Assembly (NCBI GenBank): GCA_000149265.1
Contig: CH003266.1
Span: forward strand, 1,479,503-1,543,502
DNA: 64,000 nucleotides
Reading direction: 5' to 3'
Origin: Ciona savignyi
Lineage: Eukaryota > Chordata > Ascidiacea > Phlebobranchia > Cionidae
In this document: in pieces, positions 10,905 through 22,800 of the stretch
Numbering within the stretch: the first letter of the stretch is position 1
Layout: each line of letters opens with the position of its first letter
The notes under the pieces: generated by a model
Database searches by the model: none
Told to the model about the DNA's origin: nothing
The model's input: only the letters and a program-made list of their open reading frames with translations
Translations under genes and position numbers: made by a program

Positions 10905-13900
10905 ATGTCTCGAGGAGGAAGAGGACGTGGCCGGGGCCGCGGCAGCATGACGTTTAACGTGGAAGCGATCGGTTTCGGACGAGGAGACGCGCTTCCGGCA
11001 CCAACGCTGCAACCTCCCCCGTCATATCCGGTATATAGTGTGACGTACTTTAAACAACGTCACTAAACGGGTGCCTCTAAATACTACAGCATCGCTTGGA
11101 GCGCTCGGATCGCTTAGATTGCTATGGAAAGTAATTCTAACCCTGTCCCAAACAGTAATCTCAACCTCAGAACTAACTTTAACCCCAACCCTAACATTAA
11201 TATCATGGCTTTTGCAATTACGAAGTATAGTAAGCGATCCAAGCGCTCCAAGCGATCCTGTAGTATTTAGAGGCAACGTCACTAAACGGTGAAAAATACT
11301 AACCACAATCATTTATGTAACCTAACCATGATTATTATGTTTTCCCGTTTTCCAAATTTTTATCAATAGTCCTGCTTTATGTTTTTATCCTGGAAACCAA
11401 AAATAAAGTAAACTAAAAGTATGTTATTCTATAATACACCATACTCAACTAAATTTAAAACTACACCAACATAAATAGGTAAATGTTTACTGCTTACTAA
11501 CCAAATCTAATGGCATTGGGTGTTTTTTTAAATCATATTTAATTACTTTAATTTTAAAACCAGTTTCAACTTTTTTTTCTTATTGAATTTTTTTGTGTGC
11601 TTCCCTGCAATGCCAACCACCAACAATTTAACAAAAAAGAAGCAAAGCCACAACGAATTTATATCAAAGCACAAATTAGCGGCAAGACACTTCAGCAGAA
11701 CAGGAAGTCAAAATAACCGAAAGTTATCAAGTTTCTATTTAATCCACTGTGTCTTTTGGCAAGGCCCTTTGAATGTGTCACCTGAAATACTGTGTAAAAC
11801 AAAAATTATAGCAATTTCTTTAACCTATGCATCACACTACAATAGCTTATGTACCTGGTGGCGCAAGGTGATCTGCACAATGATATGAACACAGGACAAA
11901 CATGGTTATTCTCTATTTCTATTGCACTTAACTTATATTAACTTAATCCAGAGATTTTAAATTGTTTTTTTTTTATCTTAATAGTTCTATACACATCAAT
12001 AGTTTATCTTTATACATGTTACTAAATTATATATTTATCAATTTCAGCCACTTCGACAGCAGCCAATTCCATTGCTAGGAGGGGAAGAGACAGAGTATTT
12101 GCTTGCACTGCACAAGGAATATGTTCAAACTATGCAGAACTCTCCCTACTATATACAGGCGGAGCAAGCGAGGAGTGGTATATAAATGAAATATTCAGTT
12201 GGATGTAGTTTTTTTAACATTAATCCACTTGGTTTAAGAAACTTATGCTAACTGTGTTGCCCAAGGGAAGAACAGCCTAGCGAGAGGCTGCTCGAAATCT
12301 GGCAATATTTCGATCTAGAGAAAGCATTGGGTAGCATACTGGTAATGACCAGAGTGTCTCATAAATACATAACTGGTGTTATTACACTGGCAATCATCAG
12401 ATTTCCTTTTATTTATCGTCAGTCTACTAGAGCTATTGCAGTGTGTTTTAGGAGCTTACAATATTTATTTTTTAGTCTTTTTGTTCCTTTAATTCACCGG
12501 GTTAAGGCGATTTCCACTAAGTGCCAAGTGCTTATTATTTTCCAGACGTGGAGAGATATTCAGATAAGTACAAATCGAGTCGAAACACGGACAGCACGAT
12601 AAACTGGAAGCCAGATTGGAGAAGATTGCCGAACGAGCTGAAAATAGCTGTGAGGTAAATCAACATTTGGGTTAGAATGCAATACTGATGAATGTTCCCC
12701 TATAAGAGACAACAGCAGTTGTTAACATAAATGTGCATTAATTAACAACCATATTTTTGTGACAAAAAATGCAAACAAGCAAGGTTAGAAACATAACATA
12801 CTATATGACAATGCCAACAAAGGCTGATTATTGGGTAAGGTCCAATTTTTGTAAATATTAAGTTGTCTTTTCTGTGCAGCCCACAACAAAGGTACTTTAA
12901 TATAAGATAACAAATTGGTCCACAAAAGAGTACAATATAGGAAACAGTTAGCCTAGTGTTATCTAGTGTTATTTAAAAAGTGTTTAGTATGATGTTCAGT
13001 CACTGTTTGCATTTATTCGATATTCGACTCTTACCCATCAAAAATGAAAATAGAATTCATAGTAAAAAAGAGTTGTTTAGGCAAGCACTCTCGATTTTTA
13101 CCTGAATTGCTTGCAGTTTAATTCCNNNNNNNNNNNNNNNNNNNNNNNNNNNNNNNNNNNNNNNNNNNNNNNNNNNNNNNNNNNNNNNNNNNNNNNNNNN
13201 NNNNNNNNNNNNNNNNNNNNNNNNNAAAATGTTAAAATTAATATCATATAAAAAGCTACACACAATCATTTTCTTGGGTTCTCTAACATACTGGACATCT
13301 ATTTGAGCACCACTGCACTTTTTAAACCTTCCCCTATAGTAGCTTTTTAAACCTTCCCCTATATTTATAGTGACGTTGCATTAGAGGTGATGCTCAAAAG
13401 AGGTGGTGTGAATTACGAGGTTTTAGGTTATATGGTTTAATTTAAGGACTAAGAGTTGTTGTTTTCTTAGAAAGAAGCGTCCTGAATCTAACAAAAACGT
13501 TGCACCCAATTTAGTTAAGAGGTCGAAAGCAGGTTTGTAACTAATTTGTAGATACAGATTTGTATAGAACACATCACTAGGTTTACCAACCATGGGACAT
13601 GGGATAGGATATTCATGTTTATCCCTGTGAATGCGAAAACCAAGGGGGTTACACATGGGCAAATGTCAAATCACCTCGCACCCATCATCGGGTTGCCAAA
13701 GCTGTTGCAATGTGTTGTATATGATACACACATTTCTTTAAGTGGTAAAACCCATTAATCCACTGGGTTCAGACAATTTTTGTTAAATGCCTTGCCTAAG
13801 AACAACCGACTAGGTAGCAACCAGTTCCGAACCTGTAACCGTTCGATTGAAAGGCATCGCGCTAAACCGTCATACTAACCGACTGGACAACCATGTTATC

Positions 13901-15366
13901 TAGACCAGTATTATTCAAACTTTTTTGGTATAATTTTCCTTCTAGTCGCAGTTAAGTTCCCATGGTTCAATCCCCACCCTGGCTGTTGTGTCCTTGAGAA
14001 ACCCAGTTAATAAATGAAGCCTTAATCCAGTGGATTTATATAAAATACTAAATTTAATTTAAACGTACAACACACTGCTTAATCTCAGTAATGCGATGGT
14101 GGACGTAAGGTATTCTTACAGTTACAACTTCAGTTTCCCACTATTACCTGATGTGATAAACTTTATGTGTCTATCCACTGACGTGTTTTAACTACTGTAG
14201 TTTTGCCGTTTTATCCTGTCTCCTTAATTTAAAATAATTGTTTTATTCTTTTTTATAGTAACGAAGGAGTGAAAAATAAACTAAACTAAAAACTATATCA
14301 TATTCTCAGTGAATTTCATGTATGCAGATGAACAGGAAATTGCGAAAAAGTTGGAAGTATTGGAGAAGAAGGAGAATACTGGAGGAAAAGAGGTTTGTAA
14401 TGTTTGTTGGAGTATTAGTAGGAAAAGATACTTGTGTTTTATTACGTAAATCGTAAAAGGTTAACATCAGATTACCTTGCACCACCGCCGAGTTGTCAGA
14501 GCTGTTGCATTGTTTTATATAATAAGAAGGCATTTTTTCGTGCCTTGCTAAAGAATTAAAACGAATAGCCAGTTGATGGTTTTGGGTTAAAAAAGTCATC
14601 CGATCAACATTACATACGATACCATGTGATAGGATGATTATTCATGTTTTTATTGTAGTGAATCTGAAAACACAGCCGCTTTATCACACAAATAATTTTA
14701 AGTTACCTTGTGCCAAAGGTTGGTTACTCCCATTGAACACAACCAACTAATTAGCGACAATCCTTAAACTCTTCCGCTAAATGTCAAGACACTACTCTGC
14801 CAAAGTAATTGGCTGGATAATTGAATTAAAAATAGAATGTTAGCTTGTACCCTCACTGTGGGCATTAGGTTATCTGATAATTTACCGTGTTTTAACACCC
14901 CTTCTTGTGAATAGGATAGTATATTCATGTTTATCCCTGTGAATGGAAAAAACCAAGGGGGTTAACACACGAGCAATCATCAGATCAACTCGCGCCCACC
15001 TACAGGTTACCGGAGCTATTGCAGTGTGTTGGGTACGTTCCTTCAATTTGGTAGAACCCATTAATCCGCTGGATTCAGTCTATGTACGTTAAGTGCCTTG
15101 CCCAAGGACACAACCGACTAGCTAGCGCCCAGTTTCGCACGTGCAACCCTTCGATCGAAAGGCGACGCACTTCTTGGTCTGTGGTTCCACCTAATTGCGC
15201 CCCCTAATGGCAGGAAGAGGAGGAAGAAGAAGAATTGGAAGTTGAGGAAGAAGAGGAGCAAGCAGAAGAAGAGAACGATTACCTCACTTCCTATTTCGAC
15301 AACGGGGAGAACTATCTGGATGAAGAAGAGGACACGTTGGACGACAAGGATGGCGGGATCTACTGA
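10905..15366 (+). CDS. POLR3G: RNA polymerase III subunit RPC7 (POLR3G/POLR3GL)
   Basis: Subunit of the RPC3-RPC6-RPC7 initiation trimer of Pol III. Visible exons: 10905-11030, 12048-12177, 12546-12654, 14328-14392 and 15214-15366 (stop TGA). The product starts with a GR-rich tract (MSRGGRGRGRGRG) and TFNVEAIGFGRGD, then PLLGGEETEYLLALHKEY, YYIQAEQARS, DVERYSDKY, NWKPDWRRLPNEL, EQEIAKKLEVLEKK, and an acidic tail EENDYLTSYFDNGENYLDEE. This is the full RPC7 pattern. Phases require one more exon starting in phase 2 and ending in phase 1. It probably lies wholly or partly in the 100-N gap at 13126-13225, since an acceptor-like TTGCAG sits just before it. Vertebrates have two paralogues; I cannot tell which this matches. 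Nearly every intron is packed with repeats close to splice sites. AATAAA occurs at about 15699. Confidence 0.92.
11071..11274. mobile_element. MITE with 15-bp target duplication, copy 2
   Basis: Ends GTGCCTCTAAATACTACAG and CTGTAGTATTTAGAGGC. Flanked on both sides by the same 15 bases, AACGTCACTAAACGG (11056-11070 and 11275-11289), a perfect duplication. The insertion lies in RPC7 intron 1, starting 26 bp after the donor. Confidence 0.88.
11716..11905 (+). mobile_element. Degenerate SINE-A copy
   Basis: Recognisable pieces include TGTCTTTTGGCAAGGCCCTTTG, split here as the GGCAAGGC core, and GGCGCAAGGTGATCTG with the GACAAACATGG tail. Strongly diverged, so an old insertion in RPC7 intron 1. 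Confidence 0.5.
12218..12535 (-). mobile_element. Degenerate SINE-A material abutting an RPC7 acceptor
   Basis: Two diverged minus-strand pieces (about 12218-12335 and 12380-12535). The second contains AGAGCTATTGCAGTGTGT and AAGTGCCAAGTGC and stops about 10 bp before the TTTTCCAG acceptor of RPC7 exon 3. Confidence 0.55.
13126..13225. other. Assembly gap, 100 N
   Basis: A run of exactly 100 undetermined bases, the usual placeholder for a gap of unknown size. It lies in the RPC7 intron where one exon is missing. Confidence 0.99.
13317..13362 (+). repeat. Tandem duplicate of about 21 bp
   Basis: CTTTTTAAACCTTCCCCTATA occurs twice with a 5-bp spacer. Confidence 0.75.
13596..13888 (-). mobile_element. 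SINE-A copy
   Basis: Near full length, moderately diverged; starts with the inverted tail GGATATTCATGTTTATCC and ends in the tRNA-like head. Within the RPC7 intron. Confidence 0.85.
13985..14130 (+). mobile_element. Degenerate SINE-A body
   Basis: Pieces TTGTGTCCTTGAG, TTAATCCAGTGG and ACAACACACTGC in family order, with gaps. Confidence 0.5.
14180..14292 (+). mobile_element. Family C retroposon with (AAACT)n tail
   Basis: Contains GACGTGTTTTAACTACTG and TTTTGCCGTTTTATCC and ends AATAAACTAAACTAAAAACT. The tail lies 36-55 nt upstream of the acceptor of the RPC7 exon starting at 14328, same orientation as the gene. Confidence 0.7.
14455..14612 (-). mobile_element. Degenerate SINE-A copy
   Basis: ATCAGATTACCTTGCACC, GAGCTGTTGCATTG and GTGCCTTGC blocks in inverted family order. 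Confidence 0.5.
14625..14815 (-). mobile_element. Degenerate SINE-A copy
   Basis: Begins with a changed inverted tail (ATTATTCATGTTTTTATTG) and retains CACAACCAACTAATTAGCGA near its tRNA-like end. Old copy. Confidence 0.55.
14912..15178 (-). mobile_element. SINE-A copy
   Basis: Well-preserved minus-strand copy, head truncated. Its end lies about 35 bp before the acceptor of the last RPC7 exon. Confidence 0.85.
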
Positions 15367-16882
15367 GGGTCATCCACAAGATGGAGCAATTTACAACGTG
15401 GGGGATTAAGAGAAATATTGAAAAGTTCGTTCCATGATATTCCTGACGTAAGATCAGCATTTTCACACTGGCGTCTTCAACTTTTCACTGCCGTCTTCAA
15501 TCACTGCCACATGACAGCAAAACGTTCGTGCTTCTGAAGAAACTGTGGTTTGTATACGGCTCGTGTGATTCTGGTTTATCACAATTGAGACTCCATCACT
15601 TTAAGTTCCTGCCATTACGTAAAACAGGTTCTACCATAATGAAAATCGTGTATTGTAAACCCGTATGTCGTTTTTACGACGGTAAAGCCATAGGTACAAA
15701 TAAAGGGGATTTCCCTGGTGTTACTTTCGGTATCAGCTTAGTCAATCTGACACACAGGACAGAGGATACATACTAAATCCTCGATTAGCCCTAATTACCA
15801 GTCACGTTTAGTCGTTTTAGTCAGGTTTATTGCACCAAAACGAACTTTATAAAAACTAAGAAAACGGCGACAAAAAGTCTTCATTTCAAACATAACACTC
15901 TCCAATCACGTAAACCGGTTACAAATAAGTAAGGATTAAAAAAGCACTATAATTATAAAACACAATTAAAAAAGTCACAGATCTCGTTATTTGTATCAGA
16001 AAACAACATTGAAGAACGCAGATAAATATATACAGAAAAACATGGCATTTACAGTTGTCGACTCTCACTTTAAGCCGGTGACTCGTTTTTTTAATCTTTC
16101 TACGACCTTCTGCAGATCGGGGCTGGAACGTTCTAGAATAAAGGGTTTTTGAAAAGAATTTTTCGCGGTTACATCATCGGGCAAGTCACTAAACTGACGT
16201 TACCTTGATCAATTTCAATGTGCAACATAATTCAATAGCCTACCGTCATTTCGACTGTCTAAATAATGTTTTTCTAACGAATACCAGTGTTTATATCTTG
16301 TAATAACTGTATATTCACACCCCGGGCGTTGTTGGCGCTGTTGGGATGGATATGTCTGTTTATCCCCATGGATGGTTAAACGCAGTACAATTATCACCCG
16401 AGCGATCGTTAGACTACATAGCACCCATCGTATCACCGGCACTTGTAGTGTGTTGAATATTTTTTCTACTGTTTTTATCCAACCTATTAAACTACTTGTT
16501 TTATTGGACATTCGCTAAACGCATTTACCAAGGAGAAGATCTGTTAGCCAGAGCGTGGTTTCGGCCGACTACCAGCTAAGGGACAACGTAATTATTCGAT
16601 ATTTCTTTTTAAAACCAGCGTGGTTAATAGGTAAGACCCTAACATCCGACCGGTTAGCTAAATCAGTGACAGCTTCTTCGTTATAGTTCCAGCCGAAGTT
16701 AGTATTATTTAAAGCAGTTGCTGCTTTGACAGTGAACCAGTGGATTAATGCATTTGGTATAGCTCTGGGAACCTGACCAGCGAAGCGAGATAAACGATTA
16801 TTTTTCCCGTGCAATCCTTGCATTTTTTTTTCGTTTACGGAATTAAAAGAAATGGATATGAAAAATTAGCAAAAAGACCTCT
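15367..16882. other. RPC7 3' flank to unknown-gene 3' end
   Basis: Holds the RPC7 3' untranslated region and a diverged minus-strand SINE-A at about 16317-16515. Open frames at 15528-15776 and 16569-16823 have no recognisable features. No gene supported. Confidence 0.5.
16317..16515 (-). mobile_element. Degenerate SINE-A copy
   Basis: TGTTTATCCCCATGGATGG, ACCCGAGCGATCGTTAGAC and TGTAGTGTGTTG blocks in family order. Confidence 0.6.
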
Positions 16883-19800
16883 TTAATTTGCCGACTTACT
16901 TTTGTTTCTTATTTTCAGATTCATGGCTTCTTGTTCGGATTCAACTGGTAATAAGATGAGTAAATAATAAATACAAAAGGTTTGGTTGCAGGCTCCAACC
17001 AGACGGTTGTGTCTTTTAGTCACAGACTTTCCAAAATCGCGGTATAAATTATATAGTTCTATTTAAAATGAAAGAAAGTTTTAAGCATGTAAAACACATT
17101 GTAATAGCTTTATTACTCCGACTTTAGACAAGCGGTAATTTGACGATTGCCCGTGTGAATTAAACGTAAATGTTGTATACAGGAATTAAACGTGAATGTT
17201 CTATACGGGAATTAAACGTTAAAGTTCTATAGGCAATTACCTGGAGACGCTGGGTTGGTGTTCAACTCAGTTTCCCTCATCGTATCAACGGATATGACGT
17301 CACTTCCTTCCATGTTGGACAATGAATACACATCGTTGATCGTCAGTTCCGGTTCGTCTGGTTGCAACTTTATCACTGACTTCGTTCCGTCGGCGTTTTG
17401 TACGAAAACAACGGAACCGTTATGGAGTTTGGCACCCGGTAGCAAGCAAGGAGGCATAGTGTGGTCGACCACGCGAATTGGATTCAGCTCGTGTCCAAGC
17501 CCGTGCTCCGAGGACGAAGCGCCCCCCCCAACCAAATTCGCTGTTGGCGCTTCCCTTGCCATGTTTAATGGCGTCACCGCAGGGCCGTTGTTGTTCCAGT
17601 TACTGTTGCTTTGAGTCAAAATCGATTGTTTCCGAAAAGGCGCATTTACTTGCCTTGCAGATGTTGATTGTATGCTCTGCAGTATATCATTTAACTCTCT
17701 CGATATTTCTTCCTTCTTTTCTAGGCGGCTGGTATTGAAGGGTTCCTGAGAAGTTGGCGCATGCTGAAGGGTTTCGTTCACAAATTTTGCCCCGATGGAG
17801 AAGTCAAGAGGAGACGCTTGTTCATTTAAACGCGGCTCTTGGGTTGCCGGAGTTATAAGGGGGTAGGAAAATGTGGACGAAGTGTTGGGTGGTCGAGGGG
17901 CAGATTGCATCGGACGAATTAACCGTTGTAAGAAGGCCGGAGGCACCATAGGTGTGGCTGAACAAGTAAACTGGTTCGGCGCATTTAACTGCTGTGGTGG
18001 CTGGTAGAGGAATGGCTTCGTCTGGTTAACTGTGGTGGGATGGGGTAAAGGAGCCGCTATCCTGGGGTTCAGAGAAGAATACACCGTCGAAAATGGAGGA
18101 GGGTTCTGTGTTGAAACGGAAAATCGAAAGACTTGTTGGACAGGGGTAGCTTGAGTCATGCTTGGTAGTGGTAGTTGACTTCTGTCATTCGCATTTAGTA
18201 TCCATTTTAACTTCTCTGGTGCGCTATTTATTTCGGTTTGTTGGGAGAAATGTGGTAGGATTTGAGAAAACGTGACTTCCGGTTGGTGCACAGAAGAAGA
18301 TGTAGAATTCTGCGAGTTGGATGGTGCGCTTGCCACATTATTCGCTTTGTTTTGTACCTTTCCCTTTTCAGAACGAGTTTCCGTAGATTTTCGCTTCTTT
18401 CTTGTTCCCGCGTCTCTATAGGCCCCGTCGAAGAACGCGTAAGCGGAGCTTTTTACGTTTAGATCCGAAAGTATCAATTGCTGGTTATATGAAAAGGTCT
18501 TGCAAAATATCTACAGCGAAGAATAAGAAAATGCATTATTTTTATATTCTTATTTGAAAAATATATTTCTTGCCATGGATTGTAAAACAGAAAACGGTAT
18601 AACATGGGCAATTCTGAAATAACCTCGTTCCCATCTGGTTGCTAGATCTATTTTAGTGGTTGTAATAAAATATTAAACAATTACGTGTTAAAATGCGATT
18701 AAAATAACGTTTTCCATAAATTGTGATACACTAGACGTTGTGGTTGTTATAAAAGTTTAAACATTTGCAGTTGAAAGATAAAGTTTCAATGTATTGCACT
18801 GGTAATAAATAATTACACTCTAAATGTCCATTAAGTCATTGCATTTTCCTAAACCGGGTCAATACAAAAGACGTTCGCTACAAACTAATATTTGTCAGAT
18901 GACCTTATCCCGGAGGCGGCTTTGTTCTATGATACATAATTATGTAACTGATGAAAATAGTCTTACTTCAATAACTTCTGTGTTTAAATGGTTGATAGAT
19001 TTGTAGGTCTTGACGTTTACAAATTGCGGTAAAAACTCCTTTTCTATGCCAAAGCTTGCCAGGTAGTAGTGCTGAAATAAGGGAATTATTGAAACGTCTA
19101 AAATGAATGTTTATTTTTATAGGGCGCAGTTACAAACCACGATGGGCGCGTCACTATAAACTGTTTTTATATTAAAATCGGTAAAGATGCAATATTTATC
19201 CCAATGGACCCCTTTCAGCCAACTAGTTTTGATCCAACAACATATCGGCTGTATAACCGACTTAGCTAAACGGTGTTATGGGAAATGTTTATCTTCGCAA
19301 TCAAAGCTGTGTCGTCAAAACTATAGACCACGAGCAACTACAAGTGATTTATATACCTTTTTTTTATAAAAACTCTCTTAGTAGAGAGCTCATAATTAAA
19401 TAGAAATTTACCTTGGTGAAGACTGACAGAAACATTGGTGCGAAAAATATTTCCGAAGATTTAAAGTTCGCCCGTGTAACCACGGTCAGACTTGCATCAC
19501 ATGTACAAATTTTAATGCATAAGTTACCACTGGAAGTGGGCAAAAAACTTTTTAAAAAATTTCAATATTTTGAATTTTTTACCTTAGTTCGGTATGTTCC
19601 AGTGGTGGAATTTTGTTTAAAACAGTAGACACAAAAAGATTACATAGCCTCATATAAAAAATCAATTTTATAGAAATACATGATATGCACCAAAGTGGTT
19701 TTAATTGATGTTTGTTTGGTCGTCCTTTGCAGTGGAATTGTCATGATGTATGTTTTACTTGCTATTTGTTACGTGGACAAAAATATATTCCAAAATGGTT

Positions 19801-22800
19801 TACTTAACGAAGTGATTGTATGTTTAGTAATGCATATTTTTTATTATAAATACAGGAAAAAGTATAAATGTAACCCATACCGGCAAAACTATTCTCAAAT
19901 AATCATCCAGTAGCATCAGGTTATTTTTTGGAAGACCAGGATTTTGGTGGCCATAGCTGTGGCCAAGCATTGCAAAGATGTGAGGTATTTCACGAGCCTG
20001 TCTATCAAACACAAGTTCGTAGACTGCCTGTGCAAATGGGTTTGGCGGGTAGCTTCTTATCCCGCGGCTGGTAATGTCGCGAAGAAAGTCCACCGGCGCG
20101 GTTTTCAATGTGAACGCGATGTCGCGTATCCGAACAAGTGTAACGTCAAACACAATCTGAGAGGCAGCGGAAGAACCCGATGTCACTGGAAATGCATTTT
20201 CACCGTTTTCCGCTCGTTGTACTTTCATTTGAATGTACGGGATTCTCCGCTTTCGAAAGAACACGATTGCCGTTGATGGAACGAACGGACTTATTAACTT
20301 ATACGCCGGAGCTCTCATTCCAACCTCTAATATGCCATGGAAAGTAACTTCGTGCTGTAACGTTTGCGACGCTGCAATACTCGGTTGAGTTTCCGTTAAA
20401 ACAGGACTTTGTTGTGGATGGGACACAGGTGGTGAACCGGTCTTCCATTCACTTCGTGCTTCACTGTACCCCCCTTCAAGGCACAGGTCGTTAACAGGCA
20501 GAGAACTTTGACCATCAGGTGAATGCGATACGACGCCCACAGTCTTGGACAAAAGTCTATCGCTGTTAGATATTCTCTGTGTCTGTCTTCGTTTTTTGAT
20601 TTTAAGTTTACCGGATTGTTCCTCATTGTTTCCAGCGATCATTTCGATTGTCTTTTTGCTTACGTCATCTAGATCCGGCATACATTCGTCAGCACTTATT
20701 GTTGCATCTATGGAAAGTTTAATTGCGTGACGGGTGCGGTTGGATTAATCGGTAAAGCGTTGGTAGTAGGTAGGGAGTGTGCGCCATCGAAACTAGCCGC
20801 AGGTTTGGCTGTGACATAGACTAAGGCACATTGCGATCATCGTCTAAAGCGAGCAGATTAAATTATACTATTTCCCGTGTTACAGTGATAAAACAATAAT
20901 ATCCTGGGTAAACTACCAAAAATTCTAAAAGAGATTTTGACTGTACGTTGTTTGTTTCTGCAAGCAAAAAAACGTACGAGTTTACTGGTTTACTGACCAC
21001 ATTTAGTCAAATTGTATAACGTTTTGTTTATCAAACTAAAACTAATGGTTCCCCGAGTTATTATCCACATTTTTACCCATCCTCCCAAAAAGAAGTCCTT
21101 TCGTGTGGATTTGCAACAAACAAAATAAATTAAACAGTTAAAATCTCTGAAATTTTCCACTAGATGAAAACATTTTTTGTTGTCATTGGGACATTTTTTT
21201 AGTATCATTGTTTTTAAAATCCCTATTGATTTATGTTGATTTTTGCCTTAAAGAAATTGCTTTAGAATTGAAAACGGTTGAATATGGGTATGGGGCTCTC
21301 ACATATCCAGCTGATTTATACAAGTGGCAATAGTGTATTATGCTTTCATTGGCATTTTGTATTTTTGGGGTATTTTTTATTTACAATTTTCTTTTAAAGT
21401 AGATAGTCCAGTTCAGTAATAAATCGGCTATCAAAAATATCGACGCCAACAAAACTGAAAAAAATTGGTAACTATCCTTGGAATTTGTTTTAAAATATAA
21501 TGTGTATACATAGGCACATATTAATATACTTTCTCAATTGTTTTCTCACAGAGTATTGGGTGTCCAGAGTCGGAGAACGCTGCTTAATGAAGTTAATTGT
21601 TAAAATTAATTGTTTTTTTAGTTCCATCTATTAATCCAAAAAGCGACTATGGCCACAGGGTAATTTGTTGTCTGTGTTACTGTTTTTCTTTATTGATCCC
21701 CAAAAAGGTTGTTTATAACTATGTTTATCGGACCATAAACTGTCTACAGCCGAAAGATAACGTCCTGGGATAAAACGCTTCGCGGACATCTCATCAACCT
21801 ACCCAAGCAACGTATCAAACGTACACTACACACCCCAATATCTTCAGGAAACCGATGACATGCCCGTTATCCGTTTTTTTTTCCATTTTTGGAGACAAAA
21901 CATGAACATGCGACTTTGTGATGTAAAACGTACCTGAACAATCATGTTTTTCTTGATTCACACTTTCAATATCCGACTCAATTCCTTCGTCTTTGCTTTT
22001 CGAGCTATCAACCTCCATATGGCAAGTATCCAGGGACGATAAATCGTGTTCCCCGAATTGTTCGTTTAAATTTGGCGTCGTTGTATGTTGTATTGGGTCA
22101 TCTGCTCCAGTTGTGTTAGGGCTTTTCTTGAAGTTGTCGATTGTCGGATCCGAAACGCTGGGTGTGCAAGTATCAGACTGGATATCTGCGATGGGGTTCA
22201 TAATGGCATCGTTTCGAACGATTCCAGTCGACGACAAAACTTCACCATTTTCTTCGATAATAGTTAACTTATCATGTTGATCTCCCAAATTTGACTCCTC
22301 CTCAACTGCTAGAGATAAATGTTAAACCAAAGCAAATGTTTTTATTTCTTTACTATTATCTTAACCCAATTTTGTATCATCAACTGTCTCTACTTTTGGA
22401 GCGTCGGACTGTCAATAAATCGCGAGTCCTAAACCCAGTGGACTAATGTTTTTTAAATGAAATGAACCTCTTTGTCATTTACAACTTACTGCAGTTGCTC
22501 CGACAAATTGGCTTTGAGCAAGAAGTAATCTTAATATTATGACGCATTGAGAGGATAAACATAAGTTATTTCCTCCAGCATCAAAGCGATCTTCTCACTA
22601 CCAATAAGTAGCATTCCCTGATCGAAGCTAGACTGGGCAAAACACTTAATCAATAATAAGAAGTACGTACCTTGACTTTCATGACTTAAAGTTGGATTAG
22701 TTGCCAATCCGTTTGCTATCACTTGAACATTCCTAGAGTTGTCGCAGGGCTCGTCATCCCCAACAGAAACACACTTGATGGGTTCATTGGTGAAAACCTG

